Source: Rhodococcoides corynebacterioides NBRC 14404
Lineage (GTDB): Bacteria > Actinomycetota > Actinomycetes > Mycobacteriales > Mycobacteriaceae
Assembly: GCF_001894765.1 (NCBI RefSeq)
Contig: NZ_BCWV01000001.1
Location: 62,001 to 126,000 of the forward strand
Reading direction: 5' to 3'
DNA length: 64,000 nucleotides
The notes under the pieces are model-generated. The model was not told the origin of the DNA, did no database searches, and saw only the letters and a list, made by a program, of their open reading frames with translations. How positions within the stretch are numbered: position 1 is the first letter of the stretch; each line of letters opens with the position of its first letter. Made by a program: the position numbers and the translations under genes. Shown one piece after another: positions 47,432 through 54,987 of this stretch.

Positions 47432-48811
47432 CTATCGGTCCCCGACCGGGAGGGTGACGACGAACGCCGACCCGTCGTAGCGCACGTCGCCGCCGTGGGC
47501 GCGCGCGAATCGCCGCGCGATGGTCAGCCCCAGCCCCGACCCCGCCGTCGATCGCGCACTCTCGAGGCGAACCAGCCGATCGAAGATGCGCTCCCGGTCC
47601 GCCTCGCCGAGCGGGGGGCCGTCGTCGTGCACGCGGATGCGGGCGTCGGGTCCGTCACGGTCGACCGTGATCGTCACTGGCCCGTCGGGCGGCCCGTAGC
47701 GGACCGCATTGTCGGTGAGGTTGGCCAGGATTCGCGCGACGCGGGGGGCGTCGACCATCGCGGTCGTGGGCTGCCCGGTGACGACCACCGTCGTCCCCGG
47801 TCGCCCGATCCGGACCCGCTCGGCGTCCGCGCGGGCGATCTCGAGCAGATCGTGCGGGCGCCGGTCCAAGGTCACCTCGTCCGCCGACCGGGCGACCGTC
47901 AACAGGTCGTCGATCAACGCGGACGCCCGACGAGATTCCCGAATCATCGCGGTCAGCAGACGTTCTCGTGTCTCGCGGTCCGCGTCGGACGCGCGGAGCA
48001 GCGTCTCGGCTGCGGCCGACATCCCCGCCACCGGCGTGCGGAGATCGTGCGCCGCGTCGTCGACGAATCGTCGGGTGCGCTCGGCTTCGGCACGCTCGCG
48101 GGCCTCCGCCCCCTCGAGCTCGTCGAGCATCTCGTCGAACGCCAGCGCGGTTTCGCCGAGCTCGGTGTCCGTCCGGGTGGGGGAGAGCCGCTCACCGCGA
48201 CGACCGCGGGTGATCGATCGGGCGAGAGAGGTCATGCCGCGCAACGGTTTCAACGATGCGCCCACCACCACCGTCAGGAGGGCGGCCGCGACCAGCGCCG
48301 CCACCGTGACGAGGGGGATCAGGACCACCAGGAGCTGCCGCTGCACCGCGGCGATGCCCGACGCGTCGACGGCGACGGTGAGGACCGACCCGTCCGACAG
48401 CGTCGTCGTCGACACGCGCGTGGCGACCGTCCGCGGCACGTCGTCACCCGGCGGCGGCGGACCCGGCGGACCGCCGTTCGGTGGCCGCAGGGCGGGCGGC
48501 GGCGTCGTCGCCCGGAGCGTGAGGTCGCCCACGACGCGACCGTCGGTGGTGACCAGCTGTGCGGCGACGTTCTCGCCCTGGGTCGCCGAGACGATCTCCG
48601 CCGCGTCGGCGCCGTTGTCCAGGAGGCGCTGCGCGGTCTGCGCCCGTCCGGCGAGGCTGTCCCCTGCCGACGCCTCGAGCTGGTGACGCAGCAGGAGCGT
48701 TGCCGCCGCGGCGATTCCGACGAGCAGTGCGAGCACCACCGCCATCACCGACAGGACGAGTCGGCGGCGCAGGGACGGGGTGCGCAGGCCGGTCGTGTCG
48801 GGTCCGGTCAT
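47432..48811 (-). CDS. Two-component sensor histidine kinase
   Basis: 459-residue membrane kinase. TM1 spans about 17-41. An extracytoplasmic domain of about 115 residues contains a Pro/Gly-rich loop near 103-122. TM2 spans about 160-183, followed by HAMP. The H-box D-D-A-A-H-D-L-R-T-P has the phospho-His at 255. The ATPase domain has N-L-T-D-N-A-V-R-Y-G, an atypical G1 box H-D-D-G-P-P-L and G-S-G-L-G-L-T. ATG 48811 overlaps the response-regulator stop by four bases, so the pair is translationally coupled. The junction lies inside a triplicated 15-mer. Stimulus unknown, presumably envelope-related. Confidence 0.9.
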   Translation of the reverse strand: MTGPDTTGLRTPSLRRRLVLSVMAVVLALLVGIAAAATLLLRHQLEASAGDSLAGRAQTAQRLLDNGADAAEIVSATQGENVAAQLVTTDGRVVGDLTLRATTPPPALRPPNGGPPGPPPPGDDVPRTVATRVSTTTLSDGSVLTVAVDASGIAAVQRQLLVVLIPLVTVAALVAAALLTVVVGASLKPLRGMTSLARSITRGRRGERLSPTRTDTELGETALAFDEMLDELEGAEARERAEAERTRRFVDDAAHDLRTPVAGMSAAAETLLRASDADRETRERLLTAMIRESRRASALIDDLLTVARSADEVTLDRRPHDLLEIARADAERVRIGRPGTTVVVTGQPTTAMVDAPRVARILANLTDNAVRYGPPDGPVTITVDRDGPDARIRVHDDGPPLGEADRERIFDRLVRLESARSTAGSGLGLTIARRFARAHGGDVRYDGSAFVVTLPVGDR

Positions 48812-48837
48812 GTCGGGTCCGATCGTGTCGGGTCCGC
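48793..48837 (-). repeat. 15-bp triplet repeat at the regulator/kinase junction
   Basis: Three consecutive 15-base units (48793-48807, 48808-48822, 48823-48837) differ at only one or two positions each. They encode the last residues of the response regulator and the first of the kinase in two different frames, and contain the ATGA overlap. Confidence 0.75.
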
Positions 48838-49509
48838 ACTGAGGACGTAGCCGATGCCGCGGCGCGTGTGCAGGATGCGACCGCCGTGTTCCTCGAGCTT
48901 GCGTCGGAGAGCGCTGACGTGGACCTCGACGAGGTTCTCGTCGTATGCGTCGTAGCCCCATACCTGCGTGAGAATCTGGGTCTTGCTGACCGTGCGCCCT
49001 CGTTGAGAGATCAGGTACGACAACAGCTTCCACTCCGTCGCCGTCAGGTCCAGGGTGTGGCCCGCCCGCGTCGCGTCACCGGATTCGGTGTCCACCACCA
49101 GGTCCCCGCACTCGAGCGTCGTGGCCACCGCGTCGTAGCGGCGCAGAACCGAGGAGACCCGCGCGAGAAGTTCGGCCATGGCGAAGGGCTTGACCACGTA
49201 GTCGTCCGCACCGGCCGTCAGCCCGGCGACTCGGTCGTCCACCGTGTCCCGTGCGGTCAGCAGGATCACCGCGACGTCCCGCCGCGAGCGCGCCACCCGG
49301 AGCAGCTCGACCCCGCTCCGGCCCGGCAGCATCACGTCGAGCACCAGCAGGTGCGGCGTGAACTCCGTGAGGTGCCGCTCCAGGTCCGCGCCGTCCGCCG
49401 CCGCGAGCACCCGCGCCCCGGTGCTCTCGAGGGCCGTGGCCACGGACAGGCGCAGGGCGTCGTTGTCCTCGACCACCAGGATGCGGGGAGCGGGGCGCGG
49501 TTCGGTCAC
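48808..49509 (-). CDS. OmpR-family response regulator
   Basis: 233-residue response regulator. The receiver domain has acidic residues E14-D15, phospho-acceptor Asp58 in L-V-L-D-V-M-L-P-G, the Thr switch in L-L-T-A-R and Lys in V-V-K-P-F. The C-terminal winged helix has T-A-T-E-W-K-L-L, V-W-G-Y-D and G-I-G-Y-V-L. GTG 49509 follows CACACT by six bases. A set of four CTGAAG half-sites lies immediately upstream, between it and the divergent proline-rich gene, the expected binding site for this protein. Confidence 0.92.
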   Translation of the reverse strand: MTEPRPAPRILVVEDNDALRLSVATALESTGARVLAAADGADLERHLTEFTPHLLVLDVMLPGRSGVELLRVARSRRDVAVILLTARDTVDDRVAGLTAGADDYVVKPFAMAELLARVSSVLRRYDAVATTLECGDLVVDTESGDATRAGHTLDLTATEWKLLSYLISQRGRTVSKTQILTQVWGYDAYDENLVEVHVSALRRKLEEHGGRILHTRRGIGYVLSADPTRSDPT

Positions 49510-49532
49510 TCCACCAGTGTGCGGGTGCGCTC

Positions 49533-49576
49533 CTGAAGCCTCGCTGAAGACCGTGCCGATTTCAGGGCCGCTTCAG
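49533..49576. promoter_or_regulatory. Four-half-site operator between the two-component system and the Pro-rich gene
   Basis: CTGAAG at 49533 and 49544 are spaced 11 bases start to start. TTTCAG at 49560 and CTTCAG at 49571 are again spaced 11 and are the inverse of the first pair. Tandem half-sites one helical turn apart are the usual recognition mode of OmpR-type dimers. The two opposed pairs face the two divergent genes. Confidence 0.65.
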
Positions 49577-49644
49577 GTTCACCGCCGATCGTCGGTTCTC
49601 GACAGCGGCGCCCGTCCGGGTGCCCGATCGAGAAGGAGAAGCGT

Positions 49645-50094
49645 GTGAAGTTGTCACTGCGTTCCCGCCGTGTCGTCGTGGGTGCCGCCCTCGCGGGGGG
49701 CCTCGCCCTCGGAGTGACCGGCACCGCCCTGGCCGACGGACCCGGCCAGGCGCCGCCCGCCCCCACCACGACCGAGCAAGCCCCGAGCACCGATCAGGCG
49801 CCGAGCACGGACCAGCCCACACCCCAGTCCGGGGAGCACCCCGCTCCGCCCGCTCCGCCCGCGCCGGGGCAGTGCGGACCCGGTGGGCCGGGTGGGCCCG
49901 GTGGGCCGGGTGGGCCGGGCAAGGGTCAGCCGCCCGCACCTCCGGAGGGTGCGCCGGCTCCGCCCGAGGGTGCGCCGACCCCGCCGGAGGGTGCTCCCAC
50001 CCCGCCCGAGGGTGCTCCCACCCCGCCCGAGGGTGCTCCCACCCCGCCGGCACCGCCTGCACCGTCCGAGGGTGCCCCCACCCCGCCGGCCTGA
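49645..50094 (+). CDS. Secreted proline-rich repeat protein
   Basis: 149-residue exported protein. A Sec signal peptide covers about residues 1-31 (ending G-T-A-L-A-D). The mature chain is low complexity: a Thr/Gln/Pro part, one Cys near residue 77, a collagen-like G-P-G-G-P-G run, then five 7-residue repeats P-P-E-G-A-P-T and a P-A-P-P tail. No membrane anchor or sorting signal is seen, so it is probably released or wall-trapped. GTG 49645 has AAGGAG upstream. It diverges from the two-component system across the four-half-site operator and is its likely target. Function unknown. Confidence 0.75.
   Translation: MKLSLRSRRVVVGAALAGGLALGVTGTALADGPGQAPPAPTTTEQAPSTDQAPSTDQPTPQSGEHPAPPAPPAPGQCGPGGPGGPGGPGGPGKGQPPAPPEGAPAPPEGAPTPPEGAPTPPEGAPTPPEGAPTPPAPPAPSEGAPTPPA
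49939..50043 (+). repeat. 21-bp tandem coding repeats
   Basis: Five consecutive 21-base units encode P-P-E-G-A-P-[AT]. The last three units are almost identical in DNA, suggesting recent expansion and probable length variation between strains. Confidence 0.75.
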
Positions 50095-50129
50095 TCCGCG
50101 CTGCGCACGGAGCTAACGGACCCGCCGCC

Positions 50130-50203
50130 CCCGATCCGCGCGACTTTCAGGGATCCGCCGGAGCTGTAACCGACGCGGACCACTGGAACTCGCGCGGATC
50201 GGG
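50130..50203. repeat. 74-bp palindromic element, copy 1
   Basis: Bounded by perfect 14-base inverted ends, CCCGATCCGCGCGA and TCGCGCGGATCGGG. The interior includes CTTTCAGGGATCCGCCGGAG. It shares its sequence and length with copy 2 at 50256. A few bases of flanking sequence (GCGCTGCGCA, then CCGCC) are also shared, so the duplicated block is longer than the element. No coding potential is evident. Confidence 0.75.
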
Positions 50204-50255
50204 TCGGGGTGGCGGATTGCGGCGCGCTGCGCATAGGTTCACCGGACTCGCCGCC

Positions 50256-50329
50256 CCCGATCCGCGTGACTTTCAGGGATCCGCCGGAGCTGCAACCAGC
50301 GCGGACCGCTGGAACTCGCGCGGATCGGG
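50256..50329. repeat. 74-bp palindromic element, copy 2
   Basis: Second copy, 126 bases downstream of the first (start to start), with a few substitutions. The left end has one mismatch (CCCGATCCGCGTGA). The two elements fill the 271-base gap between the Pro-rich gene and the converging pdxK gene, and could form large stem-loops that stop transcription from both sides. Confidence 0.75.
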
Positions 50330-50365
50330 GTAAGGCCGGAGCGGGAAACCGCCCGAACCGAACCC

Positions 50366-51157
50366 CTACCCCTGCCACCCGACGGCGGTGAAGGGGGCGG
50401 CGGTGGTGACCCGGCCGACGATCCCGGCGTGGGCGAAGTCCTTGGCCACCCGCACGGCGTCGTACACCGACGATCCCTTGGCCAGCTCGGCCGTGATGGC
50501 GGCGGCGAAGATGCAGCCGGCGCCGGAGACTCGCTCCTCGCCGACCTTGGGCGCGCGGAAGACGTGCACGTCGCTGCCGTCCCAGAGCACGTCGACGGCC
50601 TCGTCGCCGGGGAGGCCGGCCCCACCCTTGACGACGACGTACTGCGGGCCGAGGTCTGCGATCCGTCGTGCTGCTTCGGCGAGGTCGTCGACGGTGGTGA
50701 TGCTGTCCATGCCGGACAGGGTCTGCGCCTCGAAGAGGTTGGGGGTGACCACGGTGGCGCGGGGGAGGATGTCGGCACGCAGGGCGTTGTCGGTGTCGAG
50801 GGCGGCGCCTGGCTCCTGCCCCTTGCAGATGAGCACCGGGTCGACCACGACGTGCCGCCAGCTCTGCTTGCCCAGCGAATCGGCAACCACGTCAACGGTG
50901 TTCGGCGTCCCGAGCATGCCGATCTTCACGACGTCGAGTGCGTGCGCTGTGGTGGCCGCCTCGATCTGGTCGGCGATCACACCGCCGTCGACGGGTACGA
51001 AGCGGTGGCCCCAGTCGGCCTTCGGGTCGAACGAGACGATGCAGGTGATGGTGCCGACGCCGTAGACCCCGAGCCGCTCGAAGGTCTTCAGGTCCGCCTG
51101 CAGACCGGCCCCACCGGTCGCTTCGGATCCGGCGATGACGTAGGCGAGTGTCGGCAT
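50366..51157 (-). CDS. pdxK: Pyridoxine/hydroxymethylpyrimidine kinase, ThiD family (PdxK type)
   Basis: 263-residue ribokinase-fold enzyme. Visible motifs are I-A-G-S-E-A-T-G-G-A-G-L-Q-A-D at the start, V-K-I-G-M-L-G, D-P-V-L-I-C-K-G, T-P-N-L-F-E-A and the anion hole S-G-A-G-C-I-F. The string D-P-K-A-D-W-G-H-R and the CKG motif resemble the Bacillus PdxK branch, which phosphorylates pyridoxine, pyridoxal and pyridoxamine, more than true ThiD, so vitamin B6 salvage is favoured. ATG 51157 has AGGAG seven bases upstream. It is downstream of the sortase gene on the same strand with about 45 bases between. Confidence 0.85.
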   Translation of the reverse strand: MPTLAYVIAGSEATGGAGLQADLKTFERLGVYGVGTITCIVSFDPKADWGHRFVPVDGGVIADQIEAATTAHALDVVKIGMLGTPNTVDVVADSLGKQSWRHVVVDPVLICKGQEPGAALDTDNALRADILPRATVVTPNLFEAQTLSGMDSITTVDDLAEAARRIADLGPQYVVVKGGAGLPGDEAVDVLWDGSDVHVFRAPKVGEERVSGAGCIFAAAITAELAKGSSVYDAVRVAKDFAHAGIVGRVTTAAPFTAVGWQG

Positions 51158-51203
51158 GAGGAACTCCTGGTCGTGGCTGAGGCGGACACTCCAGTATGCC
51201 CCC

Positions 51204-51800
51204 TCAGTCGACGACGGCCTGGGCCACCACCAGGTAGTTGTCGTCGGTGGGCCGACCGTCCCGCACGTCGCAGTTGGCCAGGACCAGCCGGCCGGGTACC
51301 TGGGCGCGAAGAGCGTTGTCGGACAACAGTGCTCCCTTGGCGACGGGCCCCACCGACTCGACGCGGTAGGTGTGCGTCCCCGCCGGGGTGGCCAGGAGGG
51401 CGAGATCCCCGGTCCGCACCACCCGCAAGGCGCGGAACGGCGCCTCGCTCTGCGAATAGTTGTGTCCCGCAACCACGACGGTCTCCGCCGAACCGGGCAG
51501 GCCGCTCTCGCCCCACCAGGCCGGCCTTTCGTCGACGGGGTTCAGCACCGCGTCGGCGTCACGGACGACGGGGTCGGGATGCAGCGGGGTGCTCAGGTAC
51601 GTGGCACCGTCGGCGCCCCGCAGTTCCAGGTAGGTCGGGGGAGCCGGCTGCGTCGGTGGCGCCGCCGTCACCTGCGACGCCACCGGTGACCGGTCCGGTG
51701 GGGGAACGGAGCCGGACGACGTGTCGGGCTCCGCTGCGCCACAACCGACCAGCGCGACGAACGCGAGCGCCGCGACCGTCGCGCCGGCCGGTCGGTTCAT
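51204..51800 (-). CDS. Lipoprotein sortase (class E/F-like)
   Basis: 198-residue sortase with a lipoprotein signal. The lipobox-like V-A-L-V-G-C gives Cys20, then a Pro/Ser linker to about residue 55, then the sortase beta barrel. The catalytic triad is visible: His113 in V-V-A-G-H-N-Y, Cys177 in L-V-L-A-N-C-D, and an Arg at 180 or 183. It starts immediately after the stop codon of the coiled-coil surface protein gene with no spacer, which makes that protein its obvious candidate substrate. Anchoring of a sortase by a lipid rather than a transmembrane helix is unusual. Biochemical class and recognition motif are not certain. Confidence 0.78.
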   Translation of the reverse strand: MNRPAGATVAALAFVALVGCGAAEPDTSSGSVPPPDRSPVASQVTAAPPTQPAPPTYLELRGADGATYLSTPLHPDPVVRDADAVLNPVDERPAWWGESGLPGSAETVVVAGHNYSQSEAPFRALRVVRTGDLALLATPAGTHTYRVESVGPVAKGALLSDNALRAQVPGRLVLANCDVRDGRPTDDNYLVVAQAVVD

Positions 51801-53261
51801 CTACTGCGCCGAGCGACGACGACGCATCAGCAGCGTGCCACCGGCGGCTGCGGCACCGACGACCACGACGCCGGCGACGACGGCCGGAACGACGGACGAA
51901 TCCGAGTCGGACGAGCCTGCCGCGGATGTCGAGGTTCCATCGCCGAGCGCGAGGCTGACGGCCGGAAGCTGTCCCGCCACAGCGGGATTACCGTCGGCAT
52001 CGGTGGTGAAGTAGTCGACCGTGCGGAAGGTACGGCCGGCGTCGGATTCGGTGAAGACGCCGATGAGCTGGGTGCCCGTGGCGTCGACCGAGACGGTGTT
52101 CTCGTCCACGACGGTGACCGGCACGTTCTCGGTGGTCTCCTCACCGATCTCGACGGCTGTCTCGTTCTTCTCGCCGTTCTCCACGGCCTCGTCCTGCTCG
52201 GCCTTGGCGTCGTCGGCGTCCTTCTGCGCCTTGTCGGCGGCGGCCTTGGCGTCGGCCGCTTCCTTCTCGGCGGCGGCCTTCTCCTCGGCGCTCGCGGTGG
52301 CTTCGAGGGCCTTCGCGCGCTCCTCGGCGACGGTGGCGGCGATCTGCGCGGATGCGGCCTTCACCGCGGCGGAGACCACGGCGGCGACCTTGGCGCGAGC
52401 GGACTGCAGCGCCTCGGTGATCTTGGCGGTATCGAGGGTGGCGAGCGCGTCACCCACGGCGGCCGCGGCGTCCTGGACCTCCTTCACGGCTTCGTCGGCC
52501 TTCGTGCGGGCCTCCTCGGCTGCAGCGGCCTTGGCGTCGGCGTCGGCGCGGGCGGCCTCGGCGGCGGTGGGATCACCGGTGCCGGCCTCGGCGTCGGACT
52601 CCTTCTCGTCCGCGTCCTTCGCGGCGGCCTCGGCGGCGGCAGCGGCCTTGTCGGCCTCGTCCTTGGCGGCGGCGGCCTTCTCGTCGGCTGCCTTCTTGTC
52701 GGCTTCGGCCTGTGCGGCAAGCCCTTCGGCGACGATCGCTTCCTGCTCCGCGATGGACTTCGCTTCCTCGGTCTCCGCCTTCTCGACCTCGGCCTTCGCG
52801 TCGTCCGCCTTGGCCTCGGCGGCCGGGTCGGCGGCGTCACGCAGGGCGGCGACGGCCTCCTCGAACGCGGCGCGCGCCTTGGCCAGTGCCTCGGCGGCGG
52901 CCTTGGTGGCCTTTCCTGCGTTGTCGAGGGCAGCCTTCTGCTCGTCGGTGAGCTGCGGGCGGATGTCGATGGTGATGGTGGTGTTGCCGTCCTCGTCGAC
53001 GACGACGGCACCCGTGACCGGCGGCGTCGGAGCGGCCTCGGTGGTGGTGGGCGTGGTGGTCTCGGCGGGCGCCTCGTCGGTCGGTGCCGGGGCCTCGTTC
53101 GAGGTGCTCTCCGGGACGGGAGCGACGGACGTCGTGGTGGTCTCCGATCCCGAAGGCTCCTGCGCTGCAGCGACACTGGGCGCGGCGAGAGCGATCGAGA
53201 CGGCGAGAGCGCCGGCCGCGGCGAGGCGGCGACGCCGTGAGCGGAGTGTCGACTGCGACAT
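51801..53261 (-). CDS. Alanine-rich coiled-coil surface protein
   Basis: 486-residue exported protein. A Sec signal peptide covers 1-33 (A-P-S-V-A-A-A-Q). A Thr/Pro/Glu-rich segment follows to about 90 and a short beta region near 95-108 (V-V-V-D-E-D-G-N). A long Ala/Lys/Glu coiled coil runs from about 110 to 375, then a beta domain (V-T-V-V-D-E-N-T-V-S-V...Y-F-T-T-D-A). A Ser/Asp linker, one hydrophobic helix and the tail R-R-R-R-S-A-Q end it. The layout is that of a sortase substrate, yet no LPxTG-type pentapeptide is apparent. ATG 53261 is preferred over the slightly longer opening. The sortase gene abuts downstream. Likely an adhesin-like or wall-spanning protein. Confidence 0.78.
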   Translation of the reverse strand: MSQSTLRSRRRRLAAAGALAVSIALAAPSVAAAQEPSGSETTTTSVAPVPESTSNEAPAPTDEAPAETTTPTTTEAAPTPPVTGAVVVDEDGNTTITIDIRPQLTDEQKAALDNAGKATKAAAEALAKARAAFEEAVAALRDAADPAAEAKADDAKAEVEKAETEEAKSIAEQEAIVAEGLAAQAEADKKAADEKAAAAKDEADKAAAAAEAAAKDADEKESDAEAGTGDPTAAEAARADADAKAAAAEEARTKADEAVKEVQDAAAAVGDALATLDTAKITEALQSARAKVAAVVSAAVKAASAQIAATVAEERAKALEATASAEEKAAAEKEAADAKAAADKAQKDADDAKAEQDEAVENGEKNETAVEIGEETTENVPVTVVDENTVSVDATGTQLIGVFTESDAGRTFRTVDYFTTDADGNPAVAGQLPAVSLALGDGTSTSAAGSSDSDSSVVPAVVAGVVVVGAAAAGGTLLMRRRRSAQ

Positions 53262-53362
53262 GAAGTGGGTCCTCGGTTCTACGGGCACGGTGCGTGCGTG
53301 GTCCCCCGACCACGAGGAAACGTACCTTTCGGTCGGGGTGAACCTTTACCCGAGGATTACAT

Positions 53363-53380
53363 TGTCACCGAATGGTTACC
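53363..53380 (-). promoter_or_regulatory. Direct-repeat operator candidate upstream of the coiled-coil gene
   Basis: On the minus strand, GGTAACC-N4-GGTGACA: two seven-base half-sites spaced 11 bases. This resembles the GTAAC/GTCAC-type tandem sites of MtrA-like envelope regulators (from memory). A TGTAAT -10-like hexamer follows directly. Confidence 0.35.
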
Positions 53381-53615
53381 AAAGGGAACAAAGGGGCTGG
53401 TGGTGCGGATGTTGCATATCGGCACCGTGAATCCCGGCGTCGACCGGGGGATCCTGAACTCTGGGCCCCGGATTCCGGGGCTCGAACTTCACGATTCGAC
53501 CGACCGGCGGCGCCCGCCTGTTCGACGGCACTCCGCCGCACCGTCTCGAGCCGCTCGAACTTCGGCAGTTTCCCAGCGGCGTGGCGCTCCACCGCTACCG
53601 CCTCGTCGCCTGAAC

Positions 53616-53655
53616 GTGGAGTCCCGGCTCGGAACACCCGACGCCGAGACTCCAC
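53616..53655 (-). terminator. Hairpin downstream of the MFS gene
   Basis: GTGGAGTC and GACTCCAC form an eight-base outer stem, and an inner CTCGG/CCGAG stem extends it. It starts 12 bases after the MFS stop on the minus strand. Confidence 0.55.
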
Positions 53656-53666
53656 AGCGGGAACGG

Positions 53667-54902
53667 TCAGTCGCCCACCGTCACCGCCCGCGCCTCGTCG
53701 ACGCTGTGCGGGGCGGGCTCGTGCTCGTCCACGTGGGCGAGGACGCGGCGGCCGGTGGACAGCACGCCGATCGCCAGGACGGTGCAGGCCGCGCCGATCC
53801 AGAACGGCAGGGACGCATGGCTTTCGCCGAGCTTGCCGGCCAGGTACGGGGCAGCGGCACCGCCGACGAAGCGGACGAAGCTGTAGGCCGCGGACGCGGT
53901 GGACCGCTCGACGGGCGCCGACACCATGACCGTCTCGGTGATGAGGGTGTTGTTGACGCCGAGGAAGAGTCCGGCGAGGACCACGCACACGATGAGGACC
54001 GGCTTGGACTCGGTGAACGCGGCCATGACGGCGAGGTCGGCGGCGAACAGTGCCAACGCGGCCATCATCATCGGCAGGGTGCCGAAGCGGCGCTGCAGTT
54101 GCGGGGCGAGAAAGACCGACGCCACGGCGAGGGCGAGCCCCCACCCGAAGAAGATGAACCCGACGGCGTAGGTGCCGAGGTCGAGCGGGAACGGCGTGTA
54201 GGCGAGCAGGGTGAAGAAGCCGTAGTTGTAGAGCAGCGCGGTGATGCCGACGGTCAGGAGTCCGCGGTGCCGCAGGGCGCGGAACGGATCGGCCAACGAC
54301 GTGCGGTGGGCCGGTGCGGGCGTGTCGGGCAGCATGACCACGAGCAGTATTACCGCGACGGCCATGAGGACGGCGACGCCGAAGAACGGTCCGCGCCAGG
54401 AGATGCTGCCGAGCAGCCCGCCGACCAGCGGGCCGGTGGCGATGCCGATGCCGAGGGCTGCCTCGTACAGGATGATGGCCCGCGCGACGCCGCCGCTCGC
54501 GGCGCCGACGATGGCGGCGAGGGCGGTCGCGATGAACAGCGCATTGCCCAGGCCCCATCCGGCGCGGTAGCCGACGATCTGTCCGATGGTCGACGACGAG
54601 CCCGCCAGCGCGGCGAACACGATGATGATGGCGAGCCCGGCGATCAGCGTCCGCTTGGGCCCGAAGCGCGAGGACACGACGCCCGTGATCAGCATGGCGA
54701 TGCCCGTGACCAGCATGTACGACGTGAAGAGCAGTGACACCTGGCTGGGCGTCGCGTCGAGCTGCTCGCCGATGGGCTTGAGGATCGGATCCACGAGACC
54801 GATGCCCATGAAGGCGATGACGCTGGCGAAGGCGACGGCCCAGACCGCCCGCGGCTGCTGCAGCAGGCTGCCCTGCTGCTCCTGATTCACCGATCCGTGC
54901 AC
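53667..54902 (-). CDS. MFS transporter (drug efflux type)
   Basis: 411-residue major-facilitator protein with 12 predicted helices. The loop 2-3 motif appears as G-x-x-S-S-R-F-G-P-K-R, and helix 5 has the antiporter-type G-I-G-I-A-T-G-P-L-V-G-G-L-L-G, so a proton-driven exporter of the DHA1 group is likely. A C-terminal acidic tail follows. GTG 54902 has GAGGAAG upstream. It diverges from the YhhN gene, and the 85 bases between include an AT-rich stretch (about 54940-54970) suitable for promoters. No regulator is adjacent. Substrate unknown. Confidence 0.88.
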   Translation of the reverse strand: MHGSVNQEQQGSLLQQPRAVWAVAFASVIAFMGIGLVDPILKPIGEQLDATPSQVSLLFTSYMLVTGIAMLITGVVSSRFGPKRTLIAGLAIIIVFAALAGSSSTIGQIVGYRAGWGLGNALFIATALAAIVGAASGGVARAIILYEAALGIGIATGPLVGGLLGSISWRGPFFGVAVLMAVAVILLVVMLPDTPAPAHRTSLADPFRALRHRGLLTVGITALLYNYGFFTLLAYTPFPLDLGTYAVGFIFFGWGLALAVASVFLAPQLQRRFGTLPMMMAALALFAADLAVMAAFTESKPVLIVCVVLAGLFLGVNNTLITETVMVSAPVERSTASAAYSFVRFVGGAAAPYLAGKLGESHASLPFWIGAACTVLAIGVLSTGRRVLAHVDEHEPAPHSVDEARAVTVGD

Positions 54903-54987
54903 GACGGCTTCCTCTCTCCTCGATCGACGGGACGAGACGGCATAACGTTACCGACGCTAATGATATTCCTCCGCGTACGGTGACGCC

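Larger units (their letters stand above)
53262..53666. other. 405-bp intergenic region between the coiled-coil gene and the MFS gene
   Basis: No credible gene. Near the coiled-coil gene, GGTAACC and GGTGACA (minus strand) form a direct repeat one helical turn apart at 53363-53380, followed by TGTAAT, so the promoter of the surface-protein operon is probably here. Leader length would be about 95 bases. The left-central part (53430-53600) shows nothing recognisable. The far end carries the hairpin at 53616-53655. Confidence 0.5.

Noticed and set aside
49620-50333. Open frame running through the Pro-rich gene and both 74-bp elements
   Set aside because: The repeated peptide it encodes comes only from the duplicated palindromic DNA. 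The signal peptide and ribosome site belong to the frame starting at 49645.
53262-53430. c-di-AMP (ydaO-type) riboswitch upstream of the coiled-coil gene
   Set aside because: Considered because such riboswitches precede cell-wall genes in actinobacteria. The leader is short and I could not place the conserved helices.
54940-54975. TetR operator for the MFS gene
   Set aside because: An AT-rich stretch resembling part of the TACC-N4-GGTA motif is present, but one arm is broken and no TetR gene is adjacent.
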